Origin: Dehalococcoidia bacterium
GTDB taxonomy: Bacteria > Chloroflexota > Dehalococcoidia > GIF9 > AB-539-J10
Assembly: GCA_029857995.1 (NCBI GenBank)
Contig: JAOUFZ010000055.1
Span: 1 to 9,189 of the forward strand
Length of the DNA stretch: 9,189 nucleotides
Reading direction: 5' to 3'
In this document: in pieces, positions 1-6,111 of the stretch
How positions within the stretch are numbered: the stretch's first letter is position 1
How the letters are laid out: each line of letters starts with the position of its first letter
The notes under the pieces: generated by a model
Told to the model about the DNA's origin: nothing
The model's database searches: none
What the model saw: only the letters and a program-made list of their open reading frames with translations
Position numbers and translations under genes: made by a program

Positions 1-2
1 AC

Positions 3-686
3 TGGACGAATATCGGGCTTGTAGCCGCAGGCTTTAGTCACACGGTGGGGCTTGAGGAGGGTGGCACCGTAGTCGCCACGGGAAATAACGACGATGGGCA
101 GTGCAACGTCGGCGGCTGGAGCGACATAGGCCTGGTCGTTGCAGGCGACTGGCACACGGTGGGGCTTAAGAACGACGGCAGCGTGGTCGCCACGGGAAAT
201 AGCGACCAGGGGCAGTGCGACGTCCTCAGCTGGACGGACATCCGGCAGGTAGCCGCAGGTGGGGCTCACACTGTAGGGCTTAAGGAGGATGACACTGTAG
301 TTGCCACGGGAAGGAATGACGAGGGGCAGTGCAACGTCGGCGGCTGGACGAACATCCAACTGGTCGCTGCAGGCTACGCTCACACTGTAGGGCTTAAGGA
401 GGATGGCACGGTGGTTGCCACGGGAGAGAACAACGAGGGACAGTGCAACGTGGACGGCTGGACGAACATCCAACTGGTCGCTGCAGGCCGGGCTCACACG
501 ATAGGGCTTAGGGAGGATGGCACCGTAGTCGCCACGGGAAGGAACAACGAGGGGCAGTGCATAGCCAGTGGCTGGACGAACATCGTCCAGGTCAGTGCAG
601 GAGGCTGGCACACGTTGGGGCTTAAGGACTGCGGCACGGTGGTCGCCACGGGAAATAACGACGATGGGGAGTGCGATGTCGGCGGC
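3..686 (+). repeat. Six tandem 114-bp RCC1-like coding repeats
   Basis: The units start at 3, 117, 231, 345, 459 and 573, each exactly 114 bp (38 codons) long. The next unit-start tryptophan codon, at 687, opens the linker. Units 4 and 5 share an identical stretch of about 30 bp at their starts and differ little elsewhere, pointing to recent duplication or gene conversion. More units probably lie to the left of the window. Six visible units are compatible with a seven-bladed propeller whose remaining blade is upstream, but that is inference. Confidence 0.92.
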
Positions 687-1508
687 TGGATTTTGGAAAC
701 CCTGTCAGACGAGCCCCCCGGGACATATCACCTCACCATCTCCAGCGCTGCTGGCGGTTTGGTAACCGCTCCCGGCGAGGGGACTTTTGCCTATTGCGAG
801 AGTGAGGTGGTCAACCTGGTGGCCGAGGCTGATGCCTGCTACGAGTTCGTCGAGTGGACCGGTGATGTGGGCACCATCGCCGATGTCTACGCCGCCTCAG
901 CCAATATCGCGATGGACGGTGACTATTTCATCAGCGCTAACTTTGTACTCCTGAGCTACGACCTTACCACAAACAGCACAGCCGGCGGCTCGGTAACCAC
1001 CCCAGGAGAAGGTACGTTCCCCTATGACTGCGGCATGGTGGTCGACCTGGTCGCCGAGGCTGAAGCAGGCTATGGATTTGTCAACTGGACTAGCGATATT
1101 GCCAGCATTGCCGATGTCGAGGATGCCACCACCACCATCACCATGAATGATAACTACTCCGTCACCGCCAACTTTGAGCAGATATCACTTCAATTTGACC
1201 TGACCATTTCCCGCACTGCTGGAGGTACGGTAACCGCTCCCGGTGAGGGGACTTTCACATATGACCAAGGAACAGGGTTTAATCTTGTCGCCGAGGCTGA
1301 AGAAGGCTATCGATTTATCAACTGGACTGGCGATGTGGACGCCATAGCCGATGTTGATGCTGCCTCAACCACCATTACCATGAACGATAACTACTCCATC
1401 ACCGCCAACTTTGAGGAGAAACCATCAATCAACTGGCCGCTAATTGCCGGGATTATAGGAGCGGTGGTAGTAGTGGGACTGGTGATTTTCTTCGTGCGTA
1501 GAAGGTGA
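3..1508 (+). CDS. RCC1-like / InlB-B-repeat surface protein, C-terminal membrane anchor (5' truncated)
   Basis: The reading frame is open from the first base of the window, so the N-terminus lies outside; 501 residues are visible. Seen: six tandem 38-residue units, each starting with W and carrying a V-A-A-G-x-x-H-T-x-G-L core and a V-V-A-T-G-x-N-x-x-G-x-C end. This is the pattern of RCC1/alpha-tubulin-suppressor-like propeller repeats, though shorter than the roughly 50-residue classical RCC1 blade. Three copies of a roughly 70-residue domain follow, with A-G-G-x-V-T-x-P-G-E-G-T-F, A-E-A-x-x-x-Y-x-F-x-x-W and a terminal ANF, matching divergent InlB B-repeats. The protein ends in one hydrophobic helix (about 20 residues) followed by RRR and stop. 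Inferred: an exported protein anchored by its C-terminal helix, with propeller and Ig-like stalk outside, perhaps for adhesion or binding. No LPXTG or PEP-CTERM motif is seen. The signal peptide, if any, is outside the window. The ligand is unknown. Confidence 0.85.
   Translation, partial: WTNIGLVAAGFSHTVGLEEGGTVVATGNNDDGQCNVGGWSDIGLVVAGDWHTVGLKNDGSVVATGNSDQGQCDVLSWTDIRQVAAGGAHTVGLKEDDTVVATGRNDEGQCNVGGWTNIQLVAAGYAHTVGLKEDGTVVATGENNEGQCNVDGWTNIQLVAAGRAHTIGLREDGTVVATGRNNEGQCIASGWTNIVQVSAGGWHTLGLKDCGTVVATGNNDDGECDVGGWILETLSDEPPGTYHLTISSAAGGLVTAPGEGTFAYCESEVVNLVAEADACYEFVEWTGDVGTIADVYAASANIAMDGDYFISANFVLLSYDLTTNSTAGGSVTTPGEGTFPYDCGMVVDLVAEAEAGYGFVNWTSDIASIADVEDATTTITMNDNYSVTANFEQISLQFDLTISRTAGGTVTAPGEGTFTYDQGTGFNLVAEAEEGYRFINWTGDVDAIADVDAASTTITMNDNYSITANFEEKPSINWPLIAGIIGAVVVVGLVIFFVRRR
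726..1412 (+). repeat. Three InlB-B-type domain repeats
   Basis: Copies span about 726-944, 957-1175 and 1194-1412, 73 codons each. Each begins with a Y/F-x-L-T strand, contains the A-G-G-x-V-T-x-P-G-E-G-T-F motif, then A-E-A or A-E-E followed by a Y-x-F-x-x-W core, and ends in ANF. They are more diverged from each other than the propeller units. By family resemblance this is the divergent InlB B-repeat fold common in bacterial surface-protein stalks. Confidence 0.85.
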
Positions 1509-1596
1509 GTTGCCTTGACTTAAAAGATATAAGAGGTTTGTCCCTGAACGTGAAAGGAAGTAATTCCTGATACCCTCTTATTGATAGTTGAGCTTC

Positions 1597-1620
1597 AGGT
1601 GGTACTGTTTTGTACCACCT
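1597..1620. terminator. Perfect 9-bp inverted repeat, possible terminator
   Basis: AGGTGGTAC (1597-1605) pairs perfectly with GTACCACCT (1612-1620) across a 6-nt TGTTTT loop, 89 bp after the stop of the surface-protein gene. Neither side has a clean T-run; the plus side reads TGTGATTTGC. A plus-strand terminator for the surface-protein gene is plausible by position, but the missing U-tract keeps this uncertain. Confidence 0.4.
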
Positions 1621-1651
1621 TGTGATTTGCGGTGATGAGAAGTTCGTTGGC

Positions 1652-1683
1652 AAAAATGTTAGCAAATTCTGAGGATTTAGCTA
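1652..1683 (-). terminator. Hairpin plus T5 tract downstream of tRNA-Lys
   Basis: Read on the minus strand, TAGC-T-AAAT pairs with ATTT-GCTA (8 bp with one bulged T, 7-nt loop, 1660-1683). Three bases later comes a run of five T (1652-1656). It begins two bases after the tRNA-Lys 3' end, where a terminator for the tRNA transcript is expected. The stem is short and AT-rich, so it may be weak. Confidence 0.4.
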
Positions 1684-1684
1684 G

Positions 1685-1757
1685 TGAGCCGTGCGAGACT
1701 CGAACTCGCGACACCCTGATTAAAAGTCAGGTGCTCTACCAGCTGAGCTAACGGCCC
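1685..1757 (-). tRNA. tRNA-Lys (anticodon TTT)
   Basis: A 73-nt cloverleaf can be folded by hand on the minus strand. The acceptor arm is GGGCCGT with ACGGCTC (one G-T pair), the D arm has AGCTC and GAGC, and the anticodon stem is CCTGA/TCAGG around loop CTTTTAA. The T arm carries GTTCGAG, and the discriminator is A. The anticodon TTT lies at 1722-1724. The 3' CCA is not encoded, so it must be added after transcription. The gene lies 25 bp downstream of a small protein gene and is probably cotranscribed with it and with tRNA-Gly. Confidence 0.97.
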
Positions 1758-1782
1758 ATGATTTTGTGAAACTATGCGCAGC

Positions 1783-2058
1783 CTACTTCTCTACTGACAA
1801 CAGGTTAGACATATAGATAGCGAAAGCCGGGTGAATGTCGCAAACAAATCCTCCGTCCACTGCCTCCACGGAGAAGGTTACCCTGTTGGGCTTCCGGAGG
1901 GGATCGCCGAATTTATTAAGCCCTGTTTCATCCCAGGGCATATTGTGGCCTAATATTTCCAGTAGACCCTTAACATCCCTTGGGCCTTCTACTATCACTT
2001 CGAAGGGAAGCTGATGTGCTAACCCTTCCAACTGGCTATTATTTAGCTTTATCCTCAT
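1783..2058 (-). CDS. Hypothetical 91-residue protein between two tRNA genes
   Basis: I do not recognise the family. The product is small and soluble-looking, without signal peptide, membrane segment or metal-binding motif. It has a mixed alpha/beta look, with one central cysteine (VCDIHP) near residue 73. Codon use resembles the neighbouring genes (ATA, AGG and AAT used freely), which supports real coding. The ATG at 2058 is the first start in frame. Its Shine-Dalgarno is poor: AAAGG lies about 15 nt upstream and AGAAG touches the start. The gene starts 39 bp after tRNA-Gly and stops 25 bp before tRNA-Lys, all on the minus strand, so its mRNA would probably be freed by tRNA end-processing. 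No function can be inferred from sequence. Confidence 0.6.
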   Translation of the reverse strand: MRIKLNNSQLEGLAHQLPFEVIVEGPRDVKGLLEILGHNMPWDETGLNKFGDPLRKPNRVTFSVEAVDGGFVCDIHPAFAIYMSNLLSVEK

Positions 2059-2097
2059 CTTCTAATCTGTGCCTTTATTGCTTGCAGCTATCACCAC

Positions 2098-2169
2098 AGC
2101 GGGTGATGGGATTCGAACCCACGACGTCTTACTTGGGAAGCAAGCACTCTACCGCTGAGTTACACCCGC
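2098..2169 (-). tRNA. tRNA-Gly (anticodon CCC)
   Basis: A 72-nt cloverleaf on the minus strand. The acceptor arm is GCGGGTG/CACCCGC (7 bp). The D arm is ACTC/GAGT around a loop with the conserved GG. The anticodon stem is CTTGC/GTAAG (one G-T pair) around TTCCCAA, giving anticodon CCC at 2135-2137. The variable loop is ACGTC, and the T arm is GTGGG-TTCGAAT-CCCAT. The discriminator is T, i.e. U in the RNA, as is normal for bacterial tRNA-Gly. CCA is not encoded. A near-consensus promoter sits immediately upstream. Confidence 0.96.
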
Positions 2170-2183
2170 AATTAACTATCTAT

Positions 2184-2213
2184 ATTATCAAATGGAATGA
2201 GCATTGATGTCAA
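2184..2213 (-). promoter_or_regulatory. Sigma70-type promoter of tRNA-Gly
   Basis: On the minus strand a perfect -35 TTGACA (2208-2213) is followed after 18 nt by GATAAT (2184-2189, five of six consensus bases). The predicted start near 2177 leaves a leader of only about 8 nt before the mature tRNA 5' end at 2169. Because no other obvious promoter precedes the 91-codon gene or tRNA-Lys, it probably drives all three. Confidence 0.7.
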
Positions 2214-2220
2214 GGATGAA

Positions 2221-3459
2221 TTACTCCGGTGGTATAAGTGTCAATAGTTTCCTGGCAATTTTGGGATATTTGGCAATGAAGAGTAATTCATCCTCGATCA
2301 GTGGTTTTTGTGCCTCCACGTTGGCATATCTCGCTAATTCCAAAACCTCTTCAGCTTCCGCAGTATCGTCAAACGATATTGCCATCTGGCCCATTATATG
2401 TTTGAAGCCAGATATGCCGGTATATTCTCCCGAGCATATCGCCCTGCCGGTCTCTACAAGCTCCGGCTCACCTCTGCCTACTTCGTTGAAGCTGTACAGC
2501 TCATAGTTCTCGGGGTCTTTCAATACACCATCGGCATGAATGCCGGAGCTGTGGGCAAAGGCATTAGCTCCGACGCCTGGCTGGTTTAAGGGGATGGGGA
2601 CCTCAAAAGCATAGCTGGCAAATCGGCTTATTTTCCAGGCTTTTGTCAGGTCTAGGGGCTTTTCCAGTTGATATCTTCCTGCGAGTCCCTTGGATTTGGT
2701 GATAGCTAGAGCGGTGGCGACAAGGTCGGCATTGCCGGCCCTTTCTCCGATTCCATTGACTGTGGTGTTGATGTAAGCATCTTGGCCACCGTCTATAGCT
2801 CCTTTAGCCCCGGCAAGGGAGTTAGCCACAGCCATTCCCAGGTCGCCATGACAGTGGAGCTCGATAGGTATTCCGACATTCCCCGCCAGCGTTTTGGTGC
2901 TCTCGTAAATAGTGAACGGGTTGTCATAGCCCAAGGTATCGCAATATCTAAGACGTTGAGCCCCATGTTCCTTGGCTGCCAAGCCGAATCTGACCAAGAA
3001 ATCTATTTCAGTTCGCGAGGCATCCTCGGCATTTACTCCTATGCTTTCGGTTCCGTGAGCGCGTGCTGCTTCGACAGCATCGACCATGATGCTTACGATA
3101 TCTTGCCGGCTCTTGGCACCCTGAAATTTGCCTTGAATCATTTGGTCCGATGTGGAAATAGAGAGATTAAGGTGCTTAATTTTCGGGACAAGCTTGAAAG
3201 TCTTTTCCACATCAGCCACAACTGCCCTTATCCACCCACCTAATCGGATGGGTTTTAGGACGCCCATCTCGGCCAACTCCAGGTTTGCCTGAAGGTAGAA
3301 TGATTCGTGTCTGGTCGTAGGGAAACCAAATTCGGATTGGAAGACGCCCATTTCGTTGAGGTATATGTTTATCATGGTCTTTTCCAGCTTGGATAGACCG
3401 AGGCGTGCGGTCTGGACGCCATCGCGATTGGTAACATCGATGAAATAGATCTTGGCCAT
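2221..3459 (-). CDS. Re-citrate synthase / homocitrate synthase-like DRE-TIM metallolyase
   Basis: The 412-residue product belongs to the HMG-CoA-lyase-like DRE-TIM family, which joins acetyl-CoA to a 2-oxo acid. Seen: the N-terminal F-I-D-V-T-N-R-D-G-V-Q motif (catalytic R12, metal ligand D13), the H-C-H-G-D metal site (H202, H204), N-G-I-G-E-R-A-G-N (235-243) and the H-S-S-G-I-H loop (303-308). It ends without the LeuA allosteric domain of ordinary 2-isopropylmalate synthases (about 500 residues). From memory, the RDGVQTARLGLSKLEKTM block resembles the Re-citrate synthases of Clostridium kluyveri and Dehalococcoides, commonly annotated as homocitrate or isopropylmalate synthase. If so, it makes citrate from acetyl-CoA and oxaloacetate for glutamate synthesis. 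No leucine or nif genes lie beside it. The ATG at 3459 is chosen because GGGAGG lies 5 nt upstream; an ATG at 3498 would precede the predicted transcription start. Family is certain; substrate is not. Confidence 0.9.
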   Translation of the reverse strand: MAKIYFIDVTNRDGVQTARLGLSKLEKTMINIYLNEMGVFQSEFGFPTTRHESFYLQANLELAEMGVLKPIRLGGWIRAVVADVEKTFKLVPKIKHLNLSISTSDQMIQGKFQGAKSRQDIVSIMVDAVEAARAHGTESIGVNAEDASRTEIDFLVRFGLAAKEHGAQRLRYCDTLGYDNPFTIYESTKTLAGNVGIPIELHCHGDLGMAVANSLAGAKGAIDGGQDAYINTTVNGIGERAGNADLVATALAITKSKGLAGRYQLEKPLDLTKAWKISRFASYAFEVPIPLNQPGVGANAFAHSSGIHADGVLKDPENYELYSFNEVGRGEPELVETGRAICSGEYTGISGFKHIMGQMAISFDDTAEAEEVLELARYANVEAQKPLIEDELLFIAKYPKIARKLLTLIPPE

Positions 3460-3488
3460 CTTTGCCTCCCAGATGGGTGAATTTAATA

Positions 3489-3517
3489 AAGATAACATTA
3501 TTCCTTCGCGTTATCAA
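3489..3517 (-). promoter_or_regulatory. Promoter of the Re-citrate/homocitrate synthase-like gene
   Basis: Minus strand: -35 TTGATA (3512-3517), a 17-nt spacer and -10 TATCTT (3489-3494). The predicted start near 3482 gives a roughly 23-nt leader containing the GGGAGG ribosome site at 3465-3470. This geometry supports the ATG at 3459 rather than the one at 3498. Confidence 0.5.
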
Positions 3518-3540
3518 ATTTCGGCTCCGCTAGGGCTATC

Positions 3541-3600
3541 TGTCCTGTCACCCTGAGAGGGGTTAGATTCTTCCCCTTCACTTCGCTCAGGGTCAAAGTG
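3541..3600. repeat. Palindromic intergenic element (REP-like)
   Basis: ACCCTGAG (3550-3557) and CTCAGGGT (3586-3593) form a perfect 8-bp inverted repeat. Inside them GGGG (3559-3562) can pair with CCCC (3573-3576). The minus-strand core, CCTGAGCGAAGTGAAGGGG, is a sequence I recall as a recurrent intergenic repeat in many bacterial genomes, often mistranslated as FDPERSEGEE. It lies between the divergent synthase and mtnA genes. Only one copy is visible here, so its repetitive nature is from memory. Confidence 0.45.
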
Positions 3601-3697
3601 GCAAGAAACGAAGGGCTCAGAAATACGAAAAGGTGTCACCAAACACTCATTTGAAACTTCCTTTGTTTTCGCCCTTTGGATTATACTAACGGCAACT

Positions 3698-4732
3698 ATG
3701 GTCAAAGCAGTAGAATGGTTTGATGGCAGGCTAAGGATACTGGACCAGAGCAGGCTTCCTGAGGAGCAAATCTTCGTCAACTTGGATAATTACCGCGATG
3801 TAGTTGTCGCCATTAAGGAAATGAGGGTTCGCGGGGCGCCAGCCATCGGGGTGGCTGCTGCCTACGGTATAGCTCTGGGCGCATCGGGTATTAAGACAGC
3901 CAACAAGGATGATTTTCTCGCTCAGTTGAATCAGATCATGCAGACTTTTGCTGGCTCCAGACCCACGGCGGTCAACCTCTTTCAAGCTATCAACAGGATG
4001 AAGAAAGCTGCCAAGGGAGATGGCATTGCTGAAATCAAAAAGTCGCTTACCAATGAAGCAAAGCGGATTCATCAGGAAGAAGTAACCGCAACCGAGAAGC
4101 TCAGCCAGCTAGGAGCCGAGCTTATCCAAGATGGTTTTACTGTGCTTACTCACTGTAATGCCGGTGCTCTAGCTACCGCCGGGTATGGCACTGCTCTGGG
4201 TGTCATCAAAGCTGCCAAAGAACAGGGTAAGAAACTAAGCGTCTTTGCAACGGAAACTCGTCCCCTTCTCCAGGGAGCCCGGCTTACTACCTGGGAGCTA
4301 ATCCAGGAGGGCATACCTGTAACTTTGATTACCGATTTCATGGCTGGCTATTTTATGAAACGGGGAGAGATTGACTGCGTCATTGTTGGTGCTGATAGGA
4401 TTGCCGCCAATGGCTATACTGCCAACAAGATTGGCACCTATACTTTGGCGATACTTGCCAATGCCCATGGTATCCCATTCTATGTTGCCGCCCCGACCAC
4501 CACCGTTGACCTCTCCCTGTCCAGTGGTTACCAAATCCCAATTGAAGAGCGAAGCCCTGAGGAGGTGACTCATATCCATGGGATACCCGTTGCTCCCGAA
4601 GGTGTAAGAGCAGCCAATCCTGCCTTCGATATCACTCCTCATGGTTACATAACTGCCATAATCACCGAAAAAGGCATAATAAGGGCACCTTATACAGAAG
4701 GGCTAAAGAAGATAGGCTCCAAATTCTCGTAG
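3698..4732 (+). CDS. mtnA: S-methyl-5-thioribose-1-phosphate isomerase (MtnA)
   Basis: The 344-residue cytosolic enzyme is of full family length and converts methylthioribose-1-phosphate to methylthioribulose-1-phosphate in salvage of methylthioadenosine from polyamine and SAM metabolism. Seen: R-G-A-P-A-I-G-V (45-52), R-P-T-A-V-N-L, the T-H-C-N-A-G-A-L loop with catalytic C153, E-T-R-P-L-L-Q-G-A-R-L-T (186-197), G-A-D-R-I with catalytic D233, N-K-I-G-T-Y (243-248) and a C-terminal N-P-A-F-D-I-T-P segment. These match the Cys/Asp pair known from Bacillus MtnA and distinguish it from eIF2B-type regulators. The ATG at 3698 aligns with the usual family start. A TATACT -10-like box at 3682-3687 would give a leader of only a few bases, and no Shine-Dalgarno is visible. 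No other salvage gene is adjacent, so the downstream route (methionine salvage or an anaerobic shunt) cannot be told. Confidence 0.96.
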   Translation: MVKAVEWFDGRLRILDQSRLPEEQIFVNLDNYRDVVVAIKEMRVRGAPAIGVAAAYGIALGASGIKTANKDDFLAQLNQIMQTFAGSRPTAVNLFQAINRMKKAAKGDGIAEIKKSLTNEAKRIHQEEVTATEKLSQLGAELIQDGFTVLTHCNAGALATAGYGTALGVIKAAKEQGKKLSVFATETRPLLQGARLTTWELIQEGIPVTLITDFMAGYFMKRGEIDCVIVGADRIAANGYTANKIGTYTLAILANAHGIPFYVAAPTTTVDLSLSSGYQIPIEERSPEEVTHIHGIPVAPEGVRAANPAFDITPHGYITAIITEKGIIRAPYTEGLKKIGSKFS

Positions 4733-4781
4733 TTGCCTGATCCATCAAGCGGCTTGTTCCATTGCCAGGATCAGTCGGCAA
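4733..4781. terminator. Nested inverted repeats between convergent genes
   Basis: CTGATCC (4737-4743) pairs with GGATCAG (4768-4774), and the flanking TTGCC (4733-4737) can pair with GGCAA (4777-4781). Inside, CAAG-CGG-CTTG (4746-4756) forms a small second hairpin. The structure fills almost the whole gap between mtnA (plus) and the GNAT gene (minus), so a shared bidirectional terminator is the natural reading, but there is no T-tract on either side. Confidence 0.4.
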
Positions 4782-4787
4782 ACGGCG

Positions 4788-5222
4788 TCAAAGTTGTCTG
4801 CGCATCTCTATGTGCTTGATGCCAGCCTCCTGAAAAGGCAGGCCCACCTGATCAAAGCCGCAAGACTTGTAGAATGGAATAACTTCGAGTTGGGCGTGGA
4901 TAATTACTTGTTGCACTTGTTTACACTTCAATACTGCATCCAAAAACAGAAGGATTTGCCTGCCGATGCCTTTGCGGCGGTAACGTTTTAAGATAGCCAT
5001 TCTCTCCAGCTTGGCTTGATTGTTCGCCAAGAATTGAACTCTGGCACTACCGATAACTCTCTCTCCGTCTTTGGCCACCACATGCAGCGCTTCTCTATTG
5101 TGCGCGTCGAACACGAGGTCCTCTGAGATGCCTTGGCCCCGGACAAACACCTGCCTCCTCACCTCTAGGGCCTCACGTAACTCAACATCGCCTGTCACAA
5201 GTTTATAGTTAAATCTGCTCAT
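4788..5222 (-). CDS. GNAT-family N-acetyltransferase (YjcF/ElaA-like)
   Basis: The 144-residue single-domain protein transfers an acetyl group from acetyl-CoA to an amine; the substrate is unknown. Seen: an N-terminal V-R-R-Q-V-F-V-R-G-Q-G-I segment followed by an acidic D-x-x-x-x-x-A-L-H region typical of the YjcF/ElaA subgroup, the K-L-E-R-M-A-I strand (71-77), the acetyl-CoA loop R-R-K-G-I-G (82-87, consensus R/Q-x-x-G-x-G) and the F-Y-K-S-C-G-F element (117-123). Length is normal. The ATG at 5222 is preceded by GAGGTG about 10 nt upstream. It lies 30 bp after the ABC ATPase stop on the same strand, so it is probably the last gene of that operon. Whether its job is linked to the transported compound is unknown. 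Confidence 0.88.
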   Translation of the reverse strand: MSRFNYKLVTGDVELREALEVRRQVFVRGQGISEDLVFDAHNREALHVVAKDGERVIGSARVQFLANNQAKLERMAILKRYRRKGIGRQILLFLDAVLKCKQVQQVIIHAQLEVIPFYKSCGFDQVGLPFQEAGIKHIEMRRQL

Positions 5223-5252
5223 GGAGCGAGAACACCTCGTTGGTTCGCCTAA

Positions 5253-6098
5253 TTATAAATCTGAAGTACCGACGACGTTGCCAGGGCGAAGCAGAACGTT
5301 ATCATCAACGAATTCCTCTCCGCTGGCCCGTTCGAAAGCAACGACGAGGTCATGGATGGTGAGATCAGCCTTCCGCTGCTGGTTCATATCAACCACTATT
5401 CTACCTTTATGCATCATTATCAGACGATTACCATGGCGAAGAGCCAATTCCATATTGTGAGTAACCATAAGTGCAGTCATCTTCTCCCGTGTTACGACCA
5501 TATCCGTTAAATCAAGTACTATCTGGGCTGTCCTGGGGTCCAGCGTGGCTATATGTTCGTCAAGTAGTAATATTGCCGGTTTGCTCAAAGTAGCCATTAC
5601 CAGTGCCAGCGCCTGTCTTTGACCACCTGAAAGCGTACCTACCAGAGCGGCAAGTCTATTCTCCAGCCCCAGTCCCAGGGGAACCAGAGCCCCATGGAAC
5701 AGATCTCTGCGCTGTTTGTTACTGGCAGCTCGTAATCCTCTGGGCTGCCCCCGCAACAAAGCCATGGCCATGTTCTCTTCTATGGTCATCTTAGCGGCAG
5801 TGCCTACGTGAGGGTCTTGATAGACCCGGCCGACATAATGAGCGCGTCTGTATTCACTGAGTCCGGTAACGTCGCGGTCATTGACAAAAATCTTGCCACC
5901 ATTCTCCGGCGGATACACGCCAGCAATGACATTAAGCAAAGTAGTTTTTCCAGCTCCGTTGCTGCCAATGACGGCGATGTAGTCCCCGCTGTTGATGTCC
6001 AGGTTAATTTTATCCAGCGCTCTAACCTGGTCCACAGTGCCTTTAGAGAATACCTTGCTTATTCTCCTGAGCTTGAGCAGATTCTTATTCTCACTCAT
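5253..6098 (-). CDS. ABC importer ATP-binding protein (TrpZ-like class)
   Basis: The 281-residue cytoplasmic ATPase powers the adjacent permease. Numbering from the alternative GTG at 6101 (one residue longer), it shows Walker A G-S-N-G-A-G-K-T (46-53), Q-loop V-Y-Q-D-P (Q95), signature L-S-G-G-Q (157-161), Walker B I-L-L-L-D-E (177-182), D-loop T-L-D-P and switch histidine H215. All nucleotide-site residues are present. An AAAAGGA box (6107-6113) overlaps the permease stop and sits 8 nt before the ATG at 6098 and 5 nt before the GTG at 6101; ATG is preferred. The 13-bp gap to the permease implies translational coupling. The family usually accompanies PF04392-type binding proteins. The C-terminal tail of about 20 residues lacks a recognised domain. 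Confidence 0.93.
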   Translation of the reverse strand: MSENKNLLKLRRISKVFSKGTVDQVRALDKINLDINSGDYIAVIGSNGAGKTTLLNVIAGVYPPENGGKIFVNDRDVTGLSEYRRAHYVGRVYQDPHVGTAAKMTIEENMAMALLRGQPRGLRAASNKQRRDLFHGALVPLGLGLENRLAALVGTLSGGQRQALALVMATLSKPAILLLDEHIATLDPRTAQIVLDLTDMVVTREKMTALMVTHNMELALRHGNRLIMMHKGRIVVDMNQQRKADLTIHDLVVAFERASGEEFVDDNVLLRPGNVVGTSDL

Positions 6099-6111
6099 CA
6101 CAATGATCCTT

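Noticed and set aside
3..686. CRISPR-like tandem array
   Set aside because: The repeats are contiguous coding units of 114 bp without unique spacers, in one open reading frame.
1453..1665. Minus-strand 70-codon frame
   Set aside because: It overlaps the end of the surface-protein gene and the 1597-1620 inverted repeat, with no start signal; a shadow frame.
2782..3243. Plus-strand 153-codon frame
   Set aside because: Antisense to the Re-citrate/homocitrate synthase-like gene, whose catalytic motifs are intact; no ribosome site or family resemblance.
3460..3498. 13-residue N-terminal extension of the synthase-like gene (ATG at 3498)
   Set aside because: It lies upstream of the predicted transcription start, while GGGAGG is ideally placed for the ATG at 3459, where family similarity begins.
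3514..3780. Minus-strand 88-codon frame containing FDPERSEGEE
   Set aside because: It is the well-known spurious translation of the palindromic intergenic element and overlaps the mtnA start on the other strand.
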